Below are positions 28,313 through 37,057 of a DNA stretch of 64,000 bases, piece by piece. Position 1 is the first letter of the stretch; the number at the start of each line of letters is the position of its first letter. The notes beneath the pieces were generated by a model. It made no database searches. It was not told the origin of the DNA and saw nothing but the letters and a program-made list of their open reading frames with translations. Source of the DNA: RGIG2041 sp045578865 (GTDB lineage Bacteria > Bacillota > Clostridia > UBA1381 > UMGS1253); assembly GCA_045578865.1 (NCBI GenBank), contig JAZNLB010000008.1, forward strand, positions 1-64,000, written 5' to 3'. The position numbers and the translations under genes are program-made.

Positions 28313-28347
28313 TCCGGAGCGTAGATGTATTTTTGATACGCTCCGGA
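28313..28347 (-). terminator. terminator of the propeller-protein gene
   Basis: An 11-bp GC-rich stem (28313-28323 with 28337-28347) followed on the minus strand by AATTTTTATATA, just after the stop codon at 28358. Confidence 0.8.
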
Positions 28348-28357
28348 GTGCAACGAA

Positions 28358-30196
28358 TTACTCTAATACCAAGCCGAAGATATCTTCTTCTACAAGCACG
28401 GGATTTTTGCCATTTTTTGCATAGTACAAATCACCCTTGCCGGTTGTTGCATCGTAGTTTTTGTAATAATATACGGAACCGTTCGTTCTGCCTGCATACA
28501 AAAACTCGTAGATATTTACAGGTGTAATTTCGTTGTCAATAATAGTTGTTTTGGTTGGATTCTTTGTGCTAATTATGTTCAGCGTTGCTGTTTTGTAATC
28601 GTCTGTTACATTGCTTAAATAGAACAGTTTTTTGCAGTCGCTACTAAAGGACACGGAATAGTAGGGGACATTTTCTGCAATTTGTTCAGACTTCTTGCCG
28701 TTGTATAGGTGCAAATTACCAACGCCTTTGGTTAAGTCTAAATCCGTAAAGTATGCAATATATTCCAGGTCAGGTGTGCCAATGGCTAAAGATACATTAT
28801 CAGCAATCTTCGTTTCCTTTTTAAAGCCGAGGAAAGTTTTGGAAATGAAGAATTCGCCGCTGTAGGTTGCATCGTCATAATTTCTCATAAAGGTGATTTT
28901 GTTAAAATCTCGGCTGTTTAATACATTGTTTAATCCGTTTGCGCTTGTGTTTTCCGCTACGGTCGATAATTTTTTGCCGTTGATGCGGGAAATATCGAGC
29001 ATATTCTGATCCTCTTTATCAATCGTAATGAAGATATAATTTTTATTTTCAACATCCGGATTCAGATAGAAATTCTCATCTTCGAATAAAAGAGTCGGTT
29101 CTTTGCCAACCTTTGCAGCATAGAACTGTGCAACGCCATCTTTGGTGTGCAAATAGTACGCAAAATTGTTTGATAACTGTGCAAAGCAGTTCTCGTTAAC
29201 GGTAACATCTTCGGCAACCGGTGTAGGTGCAGTATTTCGAGATGCATAGCAAAGCGTGGAAACTGCGTTATCAACTTCATCATAGGTTGTTTGCGCAAAA
29301 TATGCGTACCCATTATCGTTTATAGAGTATAATGTGCTTACATCATCTGCGACTTTTACGCCCTTAGAACCAAAGGCAGAGAGTTTAGCGATATACAGGG
29401 AATTGGTGCCGGTTTCCGCATCCGGGGAGGCGTAGGCAATATACTTAGCGCTGTAGCTTAACATCGGAGAGACGGACGGGGTATAATTGTCGGTAAGCAA
29501 CTGCGGTTTGCTGCCCTTTTTGTACATGTAAAGCGATGCAGCTTCGTCACTGTTTCTCTTTGCGAAAATCAATATTTTGCCATCGGCAGAGCACATTAAG
29601 CCCGCTGATACACTTGTATCTACCAGCACTTTGTTTTTGTTGTTATACATTGCACACAGATCACCGGTATAGGTTGCAGTATCGAAATTTTCATAGAAGA
29701 ATATTGCGTTCCCGTCTGGCGAGCGCAACATTGTGCCATTGATTATATCGGCAGCAGAATAACCATTTGCGCTTGTTGCATCCGATACCTTTTGAATTTT
29801 GCCGTTATTGCGGTGTAAAAAGACTGCGTCATCCTTTATATAGAGCGCCGCCATATTCGATGTATCATAAATTTCGGCATATTTGTTGGTGAAGATCCCG
29901 GAATAGGCCACCCAAAGAGTAGTGCATACTAAAATTATTGCAAGCAGACCTGCAAATGCAAATCTTTTGCCTTGTTTTGACTTTGGCTCGTTTTCTGTAG
30001 CATCGCTATTAGCTGCAACCGCTTCTGCGATGGTATCTGCCAAAGCAACAGTTTCTTCTTCAAGCTCTTCAACTGCAGGTTCTTCTGCAACATTTTCCTC
30101 TGTTTCTTCAATAATTTGTTCGTTCACAACCTCGGTTACGATTTCTTCGGCCGTGATGTTTTCGTTCTCATGTGTTTCGTTTGGCGTTGTGTTCAC
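28358..30196 (-). CDS. membrane-anchored beta-propeller protein of unknown function
   Basis: A 612-residue protein I cannot assign. Residues 1-75 are strongly acidic (Glu/Thr/Val-rich) and end in a basic KSKQGKR stretch. One membrane segment follows (about 80-98), giving a cytoplasmic acidic tail and an outer domain of about 500 residues. The outer part is built of repeats with the pattern aromatic-x-x-N-x-D-x-x-T-x-x-G-x-L, for example YYYKNYDATTGKGDLYYAK and FFYENFDTATYTGDLC, typical of WD40-like/TolB-type blades. GTG 30196 is the start, with AAAGGAG 8 bases upstream. It has its own promoter and terminator. A surface sensor or scaffold is possible, but no enzyme motif is visible. Confidence 0.6.
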   Translation of the reverse strand: MNTTPNETHENENITAEEIVTEVVNEQIIEETEENVAEEPAVEELEEETVALADTIAEAVAANSDATENEPKSKQGKRFAFAGLLAIILVCTTLWVAYSGIFTNKYAEIYDTSNMAALYIKDDAVFLHRNNGKIQKVSDATSANGYSAADIINGTMLRSPDGNAIFFYENFDTATYTGDLCAMYNNKNKVLVDTSVSAGLMCSADGKILIFAKRNSDEAASLYMYKKGSKPQLLTDNYTPSVSPMLSYSAKYIAYASPDAETGTNSLYIAKLSAFGSKGVKVADDVSTLYSINDNGYAYFAQTTYDEVDNAVSTLCYASRNTAPTPVAEDVTVNENCFAQLSNNFAYYLHTKDGVAQFYAAKVGKEPTLLFEDENFYLNPDVENKNYIFITIDKEDQNMLDISRINGKKLSTVAENTSANGLNNVLNSRDFNKITFMRNYDDATYSGEFFISKTFLGFKKETKIADNVSLAIGTPDLEYIAYFTDLDLTKGVGNLHLYNGKKSEQIAENVPYYSVSFSSDCKKLFYLSNVTDDYKTATLNIISTKNPTKTTIIDNEITPVNIYEFLYAGRTNGSVYYYKNYDATTGKGDLYYAKNGKNPVLVEEDIFGLVLE

Positions 30197-30229
30197 TGCA
30201 ATTTCTCCTTTACAACTGATTATGAACTT

Positions 30230-30258
30230 ATTTTACAATAGTTTTTTTAAAAGTGCAA
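30230..30258 (-). promoter_or_regulatory. promoter of the propeller-protein gene
   Basis: On the minus strand TTGCAC (30258-30253) and TAAAAT (30235-30230) are 17 bases apart. Confidence 0.5.
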
Positions 30259-30295
30259 TATGTTCTACAAAAAATTCTTTGTTTGTTCATATTAC

Positions 30296-30324
30296 TTGAT
30301 TTAAAATTAAGTATAATGTATAAT
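30296..30324 (+). promoter_or_regulatory. promoter of rdgB
   Basis: TTGATT (30296-30301) and TATAAT (30319-30324) with 17-base spacing; a second TATAAT at 30312 lacks a matching -35. Confidence 0.55.
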
Positions 30325-30356
30325 TTTATTTAAAACAATAATGATGAGGTGCAATT

Positions 30357-30959
30357 ATGAAAATTTTAGCCGCAACAAATAACGCCGGAAAAGTGCGTGA
30401 AATTAAAAGCATTTTATCCGGTTTAAATATTGAGGTAATTAGTTTAAAAGAGGCGGGGATAAATATAGATCCGGAGGAAAACGGGGTTACATTTGAAGAA
30501 AATGCATTAATTAAAGCGCGCGCGGTTGCACAGGTCTCCGGCATGCCGTCGATTTCGGACGACTCCGGTCTTTGCGTAGACTATCTTGACGGCGCGCCCG
30601 GAATTTACTCTGCGCGTTACGCAGGAGAAGATGCTACCGATGCTCAGCGCATAGAGAAGCTGCTTGAAGAATTGCACGGCGTGCCGCAAGCACAAAGAAA
30701 GGCATTTTTCATCTCCGCAGCGGCTTATGTAGATCCGGACGGCACGGAGATAACCGCTGTCGGCACGGTTGATGGTTACATAACACAGCAGCCGGACGGC
30801 GATGGTGGTTTTGGCTATGACCCTGTATTTTTTTCTGCTGAACTTCGTAAAACATTCGGTATTGCGTCCGAAAATGAAAAAAACAAAATCAGCCACCGTT
30901 TCAGAGCGTTAACAAATTTAAAGGCGAAATTGATTAAATCCGGGGTTATTTCAGAGTAA
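30357..30959 (+). CDS. rdgB: XTP/dITP diphosphatase (RdgB/HAM1)
   Basis: Hydrolyses non-canonical purine nucleoside triphosphates (ITP, dITP, XTP) to monophosphates and so keeps them out of DNA and RNA. The 200-residue sequence has the family motifs ATNNAGKVREI (substrate loop, 5-15), SDDSGLCVDYL (metal site, about 63-73), GGFGYDPVF and the closing SHRFRAL. A GAGGTG site precedes ATG 30357. Length and motifs are standard. Confidence 0.95.
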   Translation: MKILAATNNAGKVREIKSILSGLNIEVISLKEAGINIDPEENGVTFEENALIKARAVAQVSGMPSISDDSGLCVDYLDGAPGIYSARYAGEDATDAQRIEKLLEELHGVPQAQRKAFFISAAAYVDPDGTEITAVGTVDGYITQQPDGDGGFGYDPVFFSAELRKTFGIASENEKNKISHRFRALTNLKAKLIKSGVISE

Positions 30960-31071
30960 ACTTTATAAATATTTGAAGTAATTTGGTTTTTGATGTCATC
31001 TTTAAATAACAAGCACTTGTTTCATAAACTTGAAATCTAAGCATATATGTATTTATGTGAGAGGTGGGAAA

Positions 31072-32190
31072 GTGAAAATCCGGATGCTTGTTTTTATATT
31101 TATAATATTAATCTCGTTTACGAATCGCAAACAAGTTTTAGCAATATCGGCTGAAAGTTATTGTGTAATCGATGCGAAATTTGGAACCGTACTGAATGAA
31201 AAAAATGCTTATTTGTCAAAAGGTATGGCAAGCACAACAAAAATCATGACAGCGCTCGTGGCTTTAGAATTCGGTAAGAGTCATGAAATTGCTACCGTCA
31301 GTCACAATGCGGCAAGTGCAATCGGTTCTTCTCTTTATCTAAAACCCGGTGAGAAAATTAAAGTTTATGATCTGATTTGCGGATTGATGTTAAATTCCGG
31401 CAATGATGCTGCAATCGTTTTGGCAGAGCACCTAGGCGGAAGTGTAGAAAATTTTGTAAAATCGATGAATTTGAAAGCAAAAGAACTCGGGGCAAAAAGT
31501 ACCCATTTTGTAAATCCAAATGGACTTAGCGACCCAAACCACTACACAACAGCGTATGATCTTGCAATTATAACGGCACATGCGTTAAAAAATGTTGAAT
31601 TCAAGAAAATCGTTTCAACAAAAGCAATGCAAATTGAAACTGTTGGGGAAGAGAAACGAACGCTGTATTTGCATAACCATAACAAACTCTTGTCTGTTCT
31701 CGATGGATGTGACGGCGTAAAAACAGGTTATACAAAAGCGACCGGAAGATGTCTGGTTTCTTCTGTAAGCAGAGACGGTATGCAGACAATTTGTGTCACA
31801 TTAAATGCAAGTGATGACTGGAATGACCATATAAGTTTACACAACTCTGCTCAAAACGAGTTTGAAAGCGCCGTAATGGTTGAAAATGGACAAAACTTTG
31901 GCGAAGTTGCGGTTTTGGGCGGCAGTATAGATAAAGTACGATGTGTTGCATCACAAACGCTAAGTCATGTGATTCGCAAAAACACAAATCAATCAATTCG
32001 AATTGAAACAGATGTTTTAAAAGAAGTAAAAGCGCCGGTGGAACTTGGTCAAAAGTTAGGAAAAGTATCGGTGTATTTAGATGGGCAATATAAAGACGGG
32101 ACAGATTTAATTGCCGAAAGATGTGTAGATACTTTGCCGGTCAAGAGATATGCAGAAATATTGTTTCTTCTTTTCACGAAAATATTTTAA
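31072..32190 (+). CDS. D-alanyl-D-alanine carboxypeptidase (PBP5/DacF family)
   Basis: Trims the terminal D-Ala from peptidoglycan stem peptides outside the cell. The 372-residue precursor has a signal peptide (about 1-25, ending near QVLAISA), the serine motif STTK (SxxK), SGN and KTGYT, in the order and spacing of the S11 family, and a C-terminal domain of about 100 residues with the end SVYLDGQYKDGTDL. I see no obvious amphipathic membrane-anchoring tail. GTG 31072 is chosen because GAGGTGG lies just upstream; the longer frame from 31030 has no site. A terminator follows. Confidence 0.92.
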   Translation: MKIRMLVFIFIILISFTNRKQVLAISAESYCVIDAKFGTVLNEKNAYLSKGMASTTKIMTALVALEFGKSHEIATVSHNAASAIGSSLYLKPGEKIKVYDLICGLMLNSGNDAAIVLAEHLGGSVENFVKSMNLKAKELGAKSTHFVNPNGLSDPNHYTTAYDLAIITAHALKNVEFKKIVSTKAMQIETVGEEKRTLYLHNHNKLLSVLDGCDGVKTGYTKATGRCLVSSVSRDGMQTICVTLNASDDWNDHISLHNSAQNEFESAVMVENGQNFGEVAVLGGSIDKVRCVASQTLSHVIRKNTNQSIRIETDVLKEVKAPVELGQKLGKVSVYLDGQYKDGTDLIAERCVDTLPVKRYAEILFLLFTKIF

Positions 32191-32192
32191 TT

Positions 32193-32212
32193 AGGAAGCC
32201 GTAAGGCTTCTT
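32193..32212 (+). terminator. terminator of the carboxypeptidase gene
   Basis: An 8-bp stem (32193-32200 with 32205-32212) with a GTAA loop and a T6 run. Confidence 0.8.
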
Positions 32213-32220
32213 TTTTATAC

Positions 32221-32249
32221 TTGCTTTTTTTGCGAGTTTGTTATATAAT
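32221..32249 (+). promoter_or_regulatory. promoter of the pseudouridine synthase gene
   Basis: TTGCTT (32221-32226) and TATAAT (32244-32249), 17-base spacing. Confidence 0.6.
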
Positions 32250-32306
32250 TTCTGCCGTATGTTGTTTATGCATATTACAAAAATTAAGACTGTCGGGAGG
32301 ATAGGC

Positions 32307-33044
32307 ATGGGAGAAATAGTGCGTTTACAAAAATTCATTGCAATGGCAGGAAAAGCGTCCAGGCGCAGTGCGGAAACAATGATAAAAGAAGGTCGCGTTC
32401 GCGTAGATGGTGTAGTTATAACGGAATTGGGCACTAAGGTTGAAATCGGAGCAAATCGTGTCTTTTTAGACGGAGAAGAAATCAAGGTTGTATCCAAAAA
32501 ATATTACATTATGCTCAACAAACCACTTGGATATATCAGTGCGGTGCGGGACCAGTTTGACAGACCGACTGTTGTGGATTTACTAAAAGACGAATTGAAA
32601 GTCAACTTATATCCGGTCGGCAGACTGGATTATGACACAGAAGGATTGCTCATATTATCTAACGACGGAGATTTTACTTATAAGGTGACGCATCCGAAAC
32701 ATAATATTGGTAAAACTTATATTGCTACACTAAAAGGCGGAATCACACCCGCGCATTTAAATGCATTAAGGCGCGGTATTCGTGTGGAAGACTACAAAAC
32801 ATCTCCTGCAGAAGTAGAATTACTTGACGGTTATGTTGGTCACAGTGTTGTTAAAATTACGATTCACGAAGGCAAAAACAGACAAGTAAGAAAGATGTTC
32901 GAGTCTTTGGGTTACAGTGTAAAAGCACTCAAACGAATTGCAATCGGACCAGTAGAACTCGGAAGTTTGCAACTTGGTAGATGGAGACATCTGACAAGCG
33001 TAGAAGTTGGTTATTTATCCGGAGGAGGGAAGAAGAATGATTGA
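32307..33044 (+). CDS. rluB: rRNA pseudouridine synthase (RsuA/RluB family)
   Basis: Makes pseudouridine in rRNA. The 245-residue product has an N-terminal S4 RNA-binding domain (about 5-60, RLQKFIAMAGKASRRSAE) and the catalytic domain with GRLDYDTEGLLILSNDG, where the Asp after GRL is the nucleophile, and EGKNRQVRKMFESLG near the C-terminus. GGGAGG is 6 bases before ATG 32307. RluB (23S 2605) is the most likely member, but RsuA/RluE/RluF-type specificity cannot be excluded. The stop overlaps the next gene by 8 bases. Confidence 0.88.
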   Translation: MGEIVRLQKFIAMAGKASRRSAETMIKEGRVRVDGVVITELGTKVEIGANRVFLDGEEIKVVSKKYYIMLNKPLGYISAVRDQFDRPTVVDLLKDELKVNLYPVGRLDYDTEGLLILSNDGDFTYKVTHPKHNIGKTYIATLKGGITPAHLNALRRGIRVEDYKTSPAEVELLDGYVGHSVVKITIHEGKNRQVRKMFESLGYSVKALKRIAIGPVELGSLQLGRWRHLTSVEVGYLSGGGKKND

Positions 33045-33414
33045 AGTAAAGGCTGTTGTGGATAAAACGCAAGCAACACAATTTATTCGCTCAAAAGGTG
33101 TAACGACAGATTTACAACCGCTTTTTGTAATGTGTGCAACCGAAAAAGACAAACTGTTAGGTGTCGGAGCCGTTTCTATGAACCGAAGCGAAACCGTAAT
33201 CGAGGAAATTATATACGACGAAGATATTGGCTGGTTAATCGGCAAAGCACTGCTTAATGCCTTAGAACTCGGCGGCGTTCGTCATGTAAAAATCAAGAAC
33301 CCGTCCTTAAAATCTCTTGCATCTTTTCTGCGATTTAAAGAAGAAAATGGGGAATGGATAGTGGATTTGGAAGGCTATTTCGAGTCCGGATGCAGTGGAT
33401 GCGGACAAAATTAA
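33037..33414 (+). CDS. small protein of unknown function, possibly GNAT-like, with C-terminal CSGC motif
   Basis: A 125-residue protein I do not recognise with confidence. It starts inside the end of the pseudouridine synthase gene (8-base overlap) behind GGAGGAGGG, so it is expressed with it. The order VMCATEKDKLLGVGAVSMN, then IEEIIYDEDIGWLIGKALLNALEL, then a strand of the VRHVKIKNPSL type, resembles the core of a GNAT acetyltransferase fold, but the acetyl-CoA loop is not clear. The C-terminus ends in FESGCSGCGQN, a pair of cysteines that could bind metal or form a disulphide. No signal peptide or membrane segment is seen. No terminator hairpin follows. Confidence 0.6.
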   Translation: MIEVKAVVDKTQATQFIRSKGVTTDLQPLFVMCATEKDKLLGVGAVSMNRSETVIEEIIYDEDIGWLIGKALLNALELGGVRHVKIKNPSLKSLASFLRFKEENGEWIVDLEGYFESGCSGCGQN

Positions 33415-33455
33415 CCTAAAATTAACAAAAACTTAGAAGAAATTTCATTTTTTAC

Positions 33456-33484
33456 TTTACATTTTATGATGTTTTGTGTATAGT
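33456..33484 (+). promoter_or_regulatory. promoter of the sodium-pump decarboxylase operon
   Basis: TTTACA (33456-33461) and TATAGT (33479-33484), 17-base spacing, 65 bases before the first gene. Confidence 0.6.
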
Positions 33485-33548
33485 ATACACTAGGTAATGT
33501 TGGTGTTTAATATTTATCATACAACAAATTGTATTGAGAGGTGAGATT

Positions 33549-33854
33549 ATGGAAAACTTAAACACAGGCTTACTTTTCACCGGTATGGGCATGTTGATTG
33601 TATTTTCGGTTCTTTTAATTTTGATGGTTGTAATTTATCTGATGCAACTGCTCAAAAAGGATAATAGTGCCAATGAATCGACAGTGCCGGCACCGGCATC
33701 TGCTCCGACACAGACGATTACGGCAATAGACAAAAATGAAACTATTGCGGTAATCTCGGCTACGATTGCAGCAATGAGCGGTAATGATCCGAGCAAGAGA
33801 TTTCGCGTAAAGTCGATTAAGGATCAGAAAGGCAATGTTCTTTGGAGCAAATAG
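33549..33854 (+). CDS. oadG: OadG-family subunit of the Na+-pump decarboxylase
   Basis: A 101-residue single-span membrane protein. The N-terminus is short, residues 8-33 are hydrophobic (LLFTGMGMLIVFSVLLILMVVIY pattern), and the cytoplasmic part has an Ala/Pro/Thr-rich linker and a conserved C-terminal FRVKSIKDQKGNVLW block. In this family the small gamma/OadG subunit holds the peripheral carboxyltransferase on the beta subunit. ATG 33549 has GAGAGGTGAG upstream. It is the first gene of a four-gene operon with the biotin carrier, beta and alpha subunits. Confidence 0.8.
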   Translation: MENLNTGLLFTGMGMLIVFSVLLILMVVIYLMQLLKKDNSANESTVPAPASAPTQTITAIDKNETIAVISATIAAMSGNDPSKRFRVKSIKDQKGNVLWSK

Positions 33855-33890
33855 TTTTGTAAACACGAATTAAAATCGGAGGAAAGAATA

Positions 33891-34238
33891 ATGAAGAATT
33901 TTGTAGTAAAAGTAAATGGCAATATTTATAATGTGGAAGTTGAAGAAGCAACAGGTGTTGTTAATGCACCGATTGCGGAAGCGAAGACCGAGGCGCCGGC
34001 TGTTGCACCGGTTGCACCAGCTGGTGCAACAACCGTAAATGCACCGATGCCGGGCAACATTCTGGATGTAAAGGTTGCAGCAGGCCAGAGCGTAAAAGCT
34101 GGCGATCTTATCTGCATTCTCGAAGCAATGAAGATGGAAAATGAGATCCTTGCTCCGTGTGCAGGTACTGTTTCTTCTGTTAATACGACTAAGGGCTCCA
34201 CTGTAAATACCGGTGATGTTCTCGTAACAATCAACTGA
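33891..34238 (+). CDS. biotin carboxyl carrier protein of the Na+-pump decarboxylase
   Basis: A 115-residue biotin carrier. Residues 1-20 form an N-terminal strand segment, 22-48 an Ala/Pro-rich flexible linker and 48-115 a biotinyl domain with the EAMKME motif (biotinylated Lys near residue 82). Biotin is carboxylated by the alpha subunit using oxaloacetate and decarboxylated by beta. In many enterobacteria this domain is fused to the alpha subunit; here it is a separate gene, as in several anaerobic Firmicutes. GGAGG lies 9 bases before the ATG. Confidence 0.92.
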   Translation: MKNFVVKVNGNIYNVEVEEATGVVNAPIAEAKTEAPAVAPVAPAGATTVNAPMPGNILDVKVAAGQSVKAGDLICILEAMKMENEILAPCAGTVSSVNTTKGSTVNTGDVLVTIN

Positions 34239-34270
34239 TATTTTTCATTATAGAACTGGAGTGATATACA

Positions 34271-35467
34271 ATGCTAGAATTTTTCAATAATTTTATGGCA
34301 ACAACCGGTTTTAACCTGATGTTTGCCGGCGGATGGGTAGAAGGCGTTAAAATTGTATTGATGATTTTAATCGCATTTGTGCTGATTTATCTTGCAATCG
34401 CTAAGAAATTTGAACCGCTTTTGCTTTTGCCGATTGCCTTCGGTATGCTTTTGGCTAACTTGCCTTCTATGGTTGGCGCTGAAATTATGCATCCGGAATG
34501 GTACACGGATGCTTCCGGCGTGATTGATTACGGAAAAGTAATCAAAGAAGGCGGTCTTTTAGACCTCTTATACTTAGGTGTTAAACTCGGTATCTATCCA
34601 CCGCTCATTTTCTTGGGTGTAGGCGCAATGACAGACTTTGGTCCGTTAATTGCAAACCCGAAGAGCATTCTTTTAGGCGCCGCTGCACAGTTTGGCGTAT
34701 TTTTTACTTTTGCCGCTGCACTTTTGCTCGGTTTTACACCGCAAGAGGCAGGGTCTATCGGTATTATCGGCGGCGCAGACGGTCCGACGGCGATTTATGT
34801 TACTAAAACACTTGCTCCGCATTTGCTTTCTGCGATTGCAATCGCAGCGTATTCCTATATGGCGCTCATCGAAGTAATTCAAAAGCCGATTATGAAGTTG
34901 ATGACAACAAAAAAGGAACGCGAAATTGTAATGGAGCAACTTCGTCCGGTTTCCAAGACAGAAAAAATCATTTTCCCAATTGCTGTGACCGTGGTTGTTG
35001 GTCTTATTGTACCGGATGCGATTCCGCTTGTGGGTATGCTTATGCTCGGTAACCTTGCCAAAGAGTGCGGCGTAACGGACAGAATCAGCAAGACTGCGCA
35101 AAACGAACTTATGAATATTATTACAATTTTCCTCGGCGTGACTGTTGGTGCAACCGCTACGGCGGATTCTTTTCTGAGACTTGAAACAATCCTGATTGTC
35201 TGCCTTGGCGTTGTTGCGTTTGCGTTTTCTACAACCGGCGGTTTGTTGTTAGGTAAACTTATGTGCTGGGTAACAAAAGGCAAAATCAATCCGCTTATCG
35301 GTTCTGCGGGTGTATCTGCCGTACCGATGGCTGCACGCGTTTCGCAGAAGGTTGGCCAGGAAGCAAATCCAAAAAACTTCCTTTTGATGCATGCAATGGG
35401 TCCGAATGTTGCCGGTGTAATTGGTTCTGCGGTTGCTGCAGGCATATTCCTGTCGATGCTCAAATAG
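34271..35467 (+). CDS. oadB: Na+-transporting decarboxylase beta subunit
   Basis: The 398-residue integral membrane subunit couples decarboxylation of carboxybiotin to Na+ export. It has about nine to eleven hydrophobic segments and the family signature GGADGPTAIYVT (Asp needed for Na+ binding in studied homologues) near residues 169-180, with a second conserved GSAGVSAVPMAARVSQ block near the C-terminus. It sits between the biotin carrier and the alpha subunit. Sequence alone does not separate the oxaloacetate, methylmalonyl-CoA and glutaconyl-CoA pumps; the alpha subunit decides. Confidence 0.95.
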   Translation: MLEFFNNFMATTGFNLMFAGGWVEGVKIVLMILIAFVLIYLAIAKKFEPLLLLPIAFGMLLANLPSMVGAEIMHPEWYTDASGVIDYGKVIKEGGLLDLLYLGVKLGIYPPLIFLGVGAMTDFGPLIANPKSILLGAAAQFGVFFTFAAALLLGFTPQEAGSIGIIGGADGPTAIYVTKTLAPHLLSAIAIAAYSYMALIEVIQKPIMKLMTTKKEREIVMEQLRPVSKTEKIIFPIAVTVVVGLIVPDAIPLVGMLMLGNLAKECGVTDRISKTAQNELMNIITIFLGVTVGATATADSFLRLETILIVCLGVVAFAFSTTGGLLLGKLMCWVTKGKINPLIGSAGVSAVPMAARVSQKVGQEANPKNFLLMHAMGPNVAGVIGSAVAAGIFLSMLK

Positions 35468-35507
35468 TTCGGATATGAATTTCAATTAAAAGGGAGGATA
35501 AAGCATT

Positions 35508-36941
35508 ATGGCGAAACCTGTTAAGATTACAGAAACCATATTAAGAGACGCGCACCAGTCCTTGATTGCTACGCGTATGACAACGGAACAGATGCTTCCG
35601 ATTGTAGAAAAATTAGATAAAGTAGGATATCATTCCTTAGAGGCATGGGGCGGCGCTACATTCGATTCCTGTCTGCGTTTCTTAAATGAAGATCCGTGGG
35701 AGCGTTTAAGAAAGATTAAGGATAAGGCTAAGAATACACCGTTGCAGATGTTGTTTCGTGGCCAGAATATCCTCGGCTATAAACACTATGCAGATGATGT
35801 TGTGGATTACTTTGTAAAGAAATCTGTAGACAATGGTATTGATATTTTGCGTATTTTTGATGCACTCAACGACCCACGCAACCTTGAAGCTGCTATTAAG
35901 GCTGCAAATCAAGCAAAGGCACATGTTCAGGCTACAGTATGTTACACAATCAGCCCTGTGCACAACATTGAATCCTTTGTAAAACTTGCAAAGCAACTCG
36001 AGGAGATGGGCGCAGACTCCATATGTATTAAAGATATGGCGGCGCTTTTGCTTCCGTATACGGCTTACGACCTCGTAAATGCCATGAAGGAAGAAATCAA
36101 GATTCCGATTCAGTTGCACACACACTACACCAGTGGCGAGGCTTCCATGACCTACTTAAAGGCAATTGAAGCCGGGGTTGATGTAATTGACTGTGCAATG
36201 TCTCCGCTTGCGCTCGGTACATCTCAGCCGGCAACAGAGCCGATGGTTGCTGCGCTGCAAGGCACGCCGTACGATACAGGTCTTGACCTTGGGCTGTTAA
36301 CTGAAATTTCCGATTATTTCAGACCTCTTCGCGAAGAATATCTTACAAGTGGCCTTATGGATCCGAAGGTTATGGGCGTTGATGTAAATACGCTTCTTTA
36401 TCAGGTTCCGGGCGGTATGCTTTCTAACCTCGTATCCCAGCTTAAGCAGCAGGGCGCAGAGGATAAGTTCATGGATGTACTTAAAGAAGTACCGCGCGTT
36501 CGTGAAGATTTGGGTTATCCGCCGCTTGTAACACCCTCGAGTCAGATTGTCGGCACTCAGGCTGTACTGAATGTATTGATGGGCGAAAGATACAAAATGA
36601 TTACCAAAGAAACAAAGGGTATTGTTCGTGGTGAGTACGGTCAGACACCGGTGCCGATTGCGGAAGACATCGTTAAAAAGATTATTGGCGACGAGGAAAG
36701 AACCACTTGCCGTCCGGCAGATAAAATTGAGCCCGAGCTCGATAAACTCAGAGACGAAATCAAGGATTATATTCAGCAGGACGAAGATGTACTGTCTTAT
36801 GCTCTGTTTGGACCTGTTGCCAAAAAGTACTTTGAGCACAGAATGGCACAGCAAGCAGAAGAGGGCACTCCGTCTGAAACTAGGGCTGCTTTCGATGTGG
36901 AATATATCAATATGGACTCAGCAGACTATCCAATCAAATAA
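35508..36941 (+). CDS. oadA: oxaloacetate decarboxylase alpha subunit (carboxyltransferase)
   Basis: Moves the carboxyl group of oxaloacetate to biotin. The 477-residue product is a DRE-TIM-type barrel with ETILRDAHQS (Asp 14 and His 16), the DSICIKDMAALL stretch with the carboxybiotin Lys, and HTHYTSG metal ligands, followed by the conserved PYC/OADA helical domain with GGMLSNL. It has no C-terminal biotinyl domain because the carrier is encoded separately upstream. The HMGL-type alpha subunit indicates oxaloacetate rather than methylmalonyl-CoA as substrate. A strong terminator ends the operon. Confidence 0.93.
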   Translation: MAKPVKITETILRDAHQSLIATRMTTEQMLPIVEKLDKVGYHSLEAWGGATFDSCLRFLNEDPWERLRKIKDKAKNTPLQMLFRGQNILGYKHYADDVVDYFVKKSVDNGIDILRIFDALNDPRNLEAAIKAANQAKAHVQATVCYTISPVHNIESFVKLAKQLEEMGADSICIKDMAALLLPYTAYDLVNAMKEEIKIPIQLHTHYTSGEASMTYLKAIEAGVDVIDCAMSPLALGTSQPATEPMVAALQGTPYDTGLDLGLLTEISDYFRPLREEYLTSGLMDPKVMGVDVNTLLYQVPGGMLSNLVSQLKQQGAEDKFMDVLKEVPRVREDLGYPPLVTPSSQIVGTQAVLNVLMGERYKMITKETKGIVRGEYGQTPVPIAEDIVKKIIGDEERTTCRPADKIEPELDKLRDEIKDYIQQDEDVLSYALFGPVAKKYFEHRMAQQAEEGTPSETRAAFDVEYINMDSADYPIK

Positions 36942-36944
36942 GAA

Positions 36945-36979
36945 AAACAACCCGATACAAAATTTGTATTGGGTTGTTT
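36945..36979 (+). terminator. terminator of the decarboxylase operon
   Basis: A 17-base inverted repeat (36945-36961 with 36963-36979, one wobble) with T-rich 3' end, four bases after the oadA stop. It isolates this operon from the T-box promoter. Confidence 0.85.
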
Positions 36980-37022
36980 ATTTTACAATTCTGTGTCTGA
37001 TTGCAAAATTCACAAAAAACTG

Positions 37023-37051
37023 TTGACTTTTCTGTGAAAATATACTATAAT
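37023..37051 (+). promoter_or_regulatory. promoter of the T-box operon
   Basis: TTGACT (37023-37028) and TATAAT (37046-37051) with 17-base spacing, among the strongest promoters in the window. Transcription should start near 37058. Confidence 0.75.
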
Positions 37052-37057
37052 ACAGGA

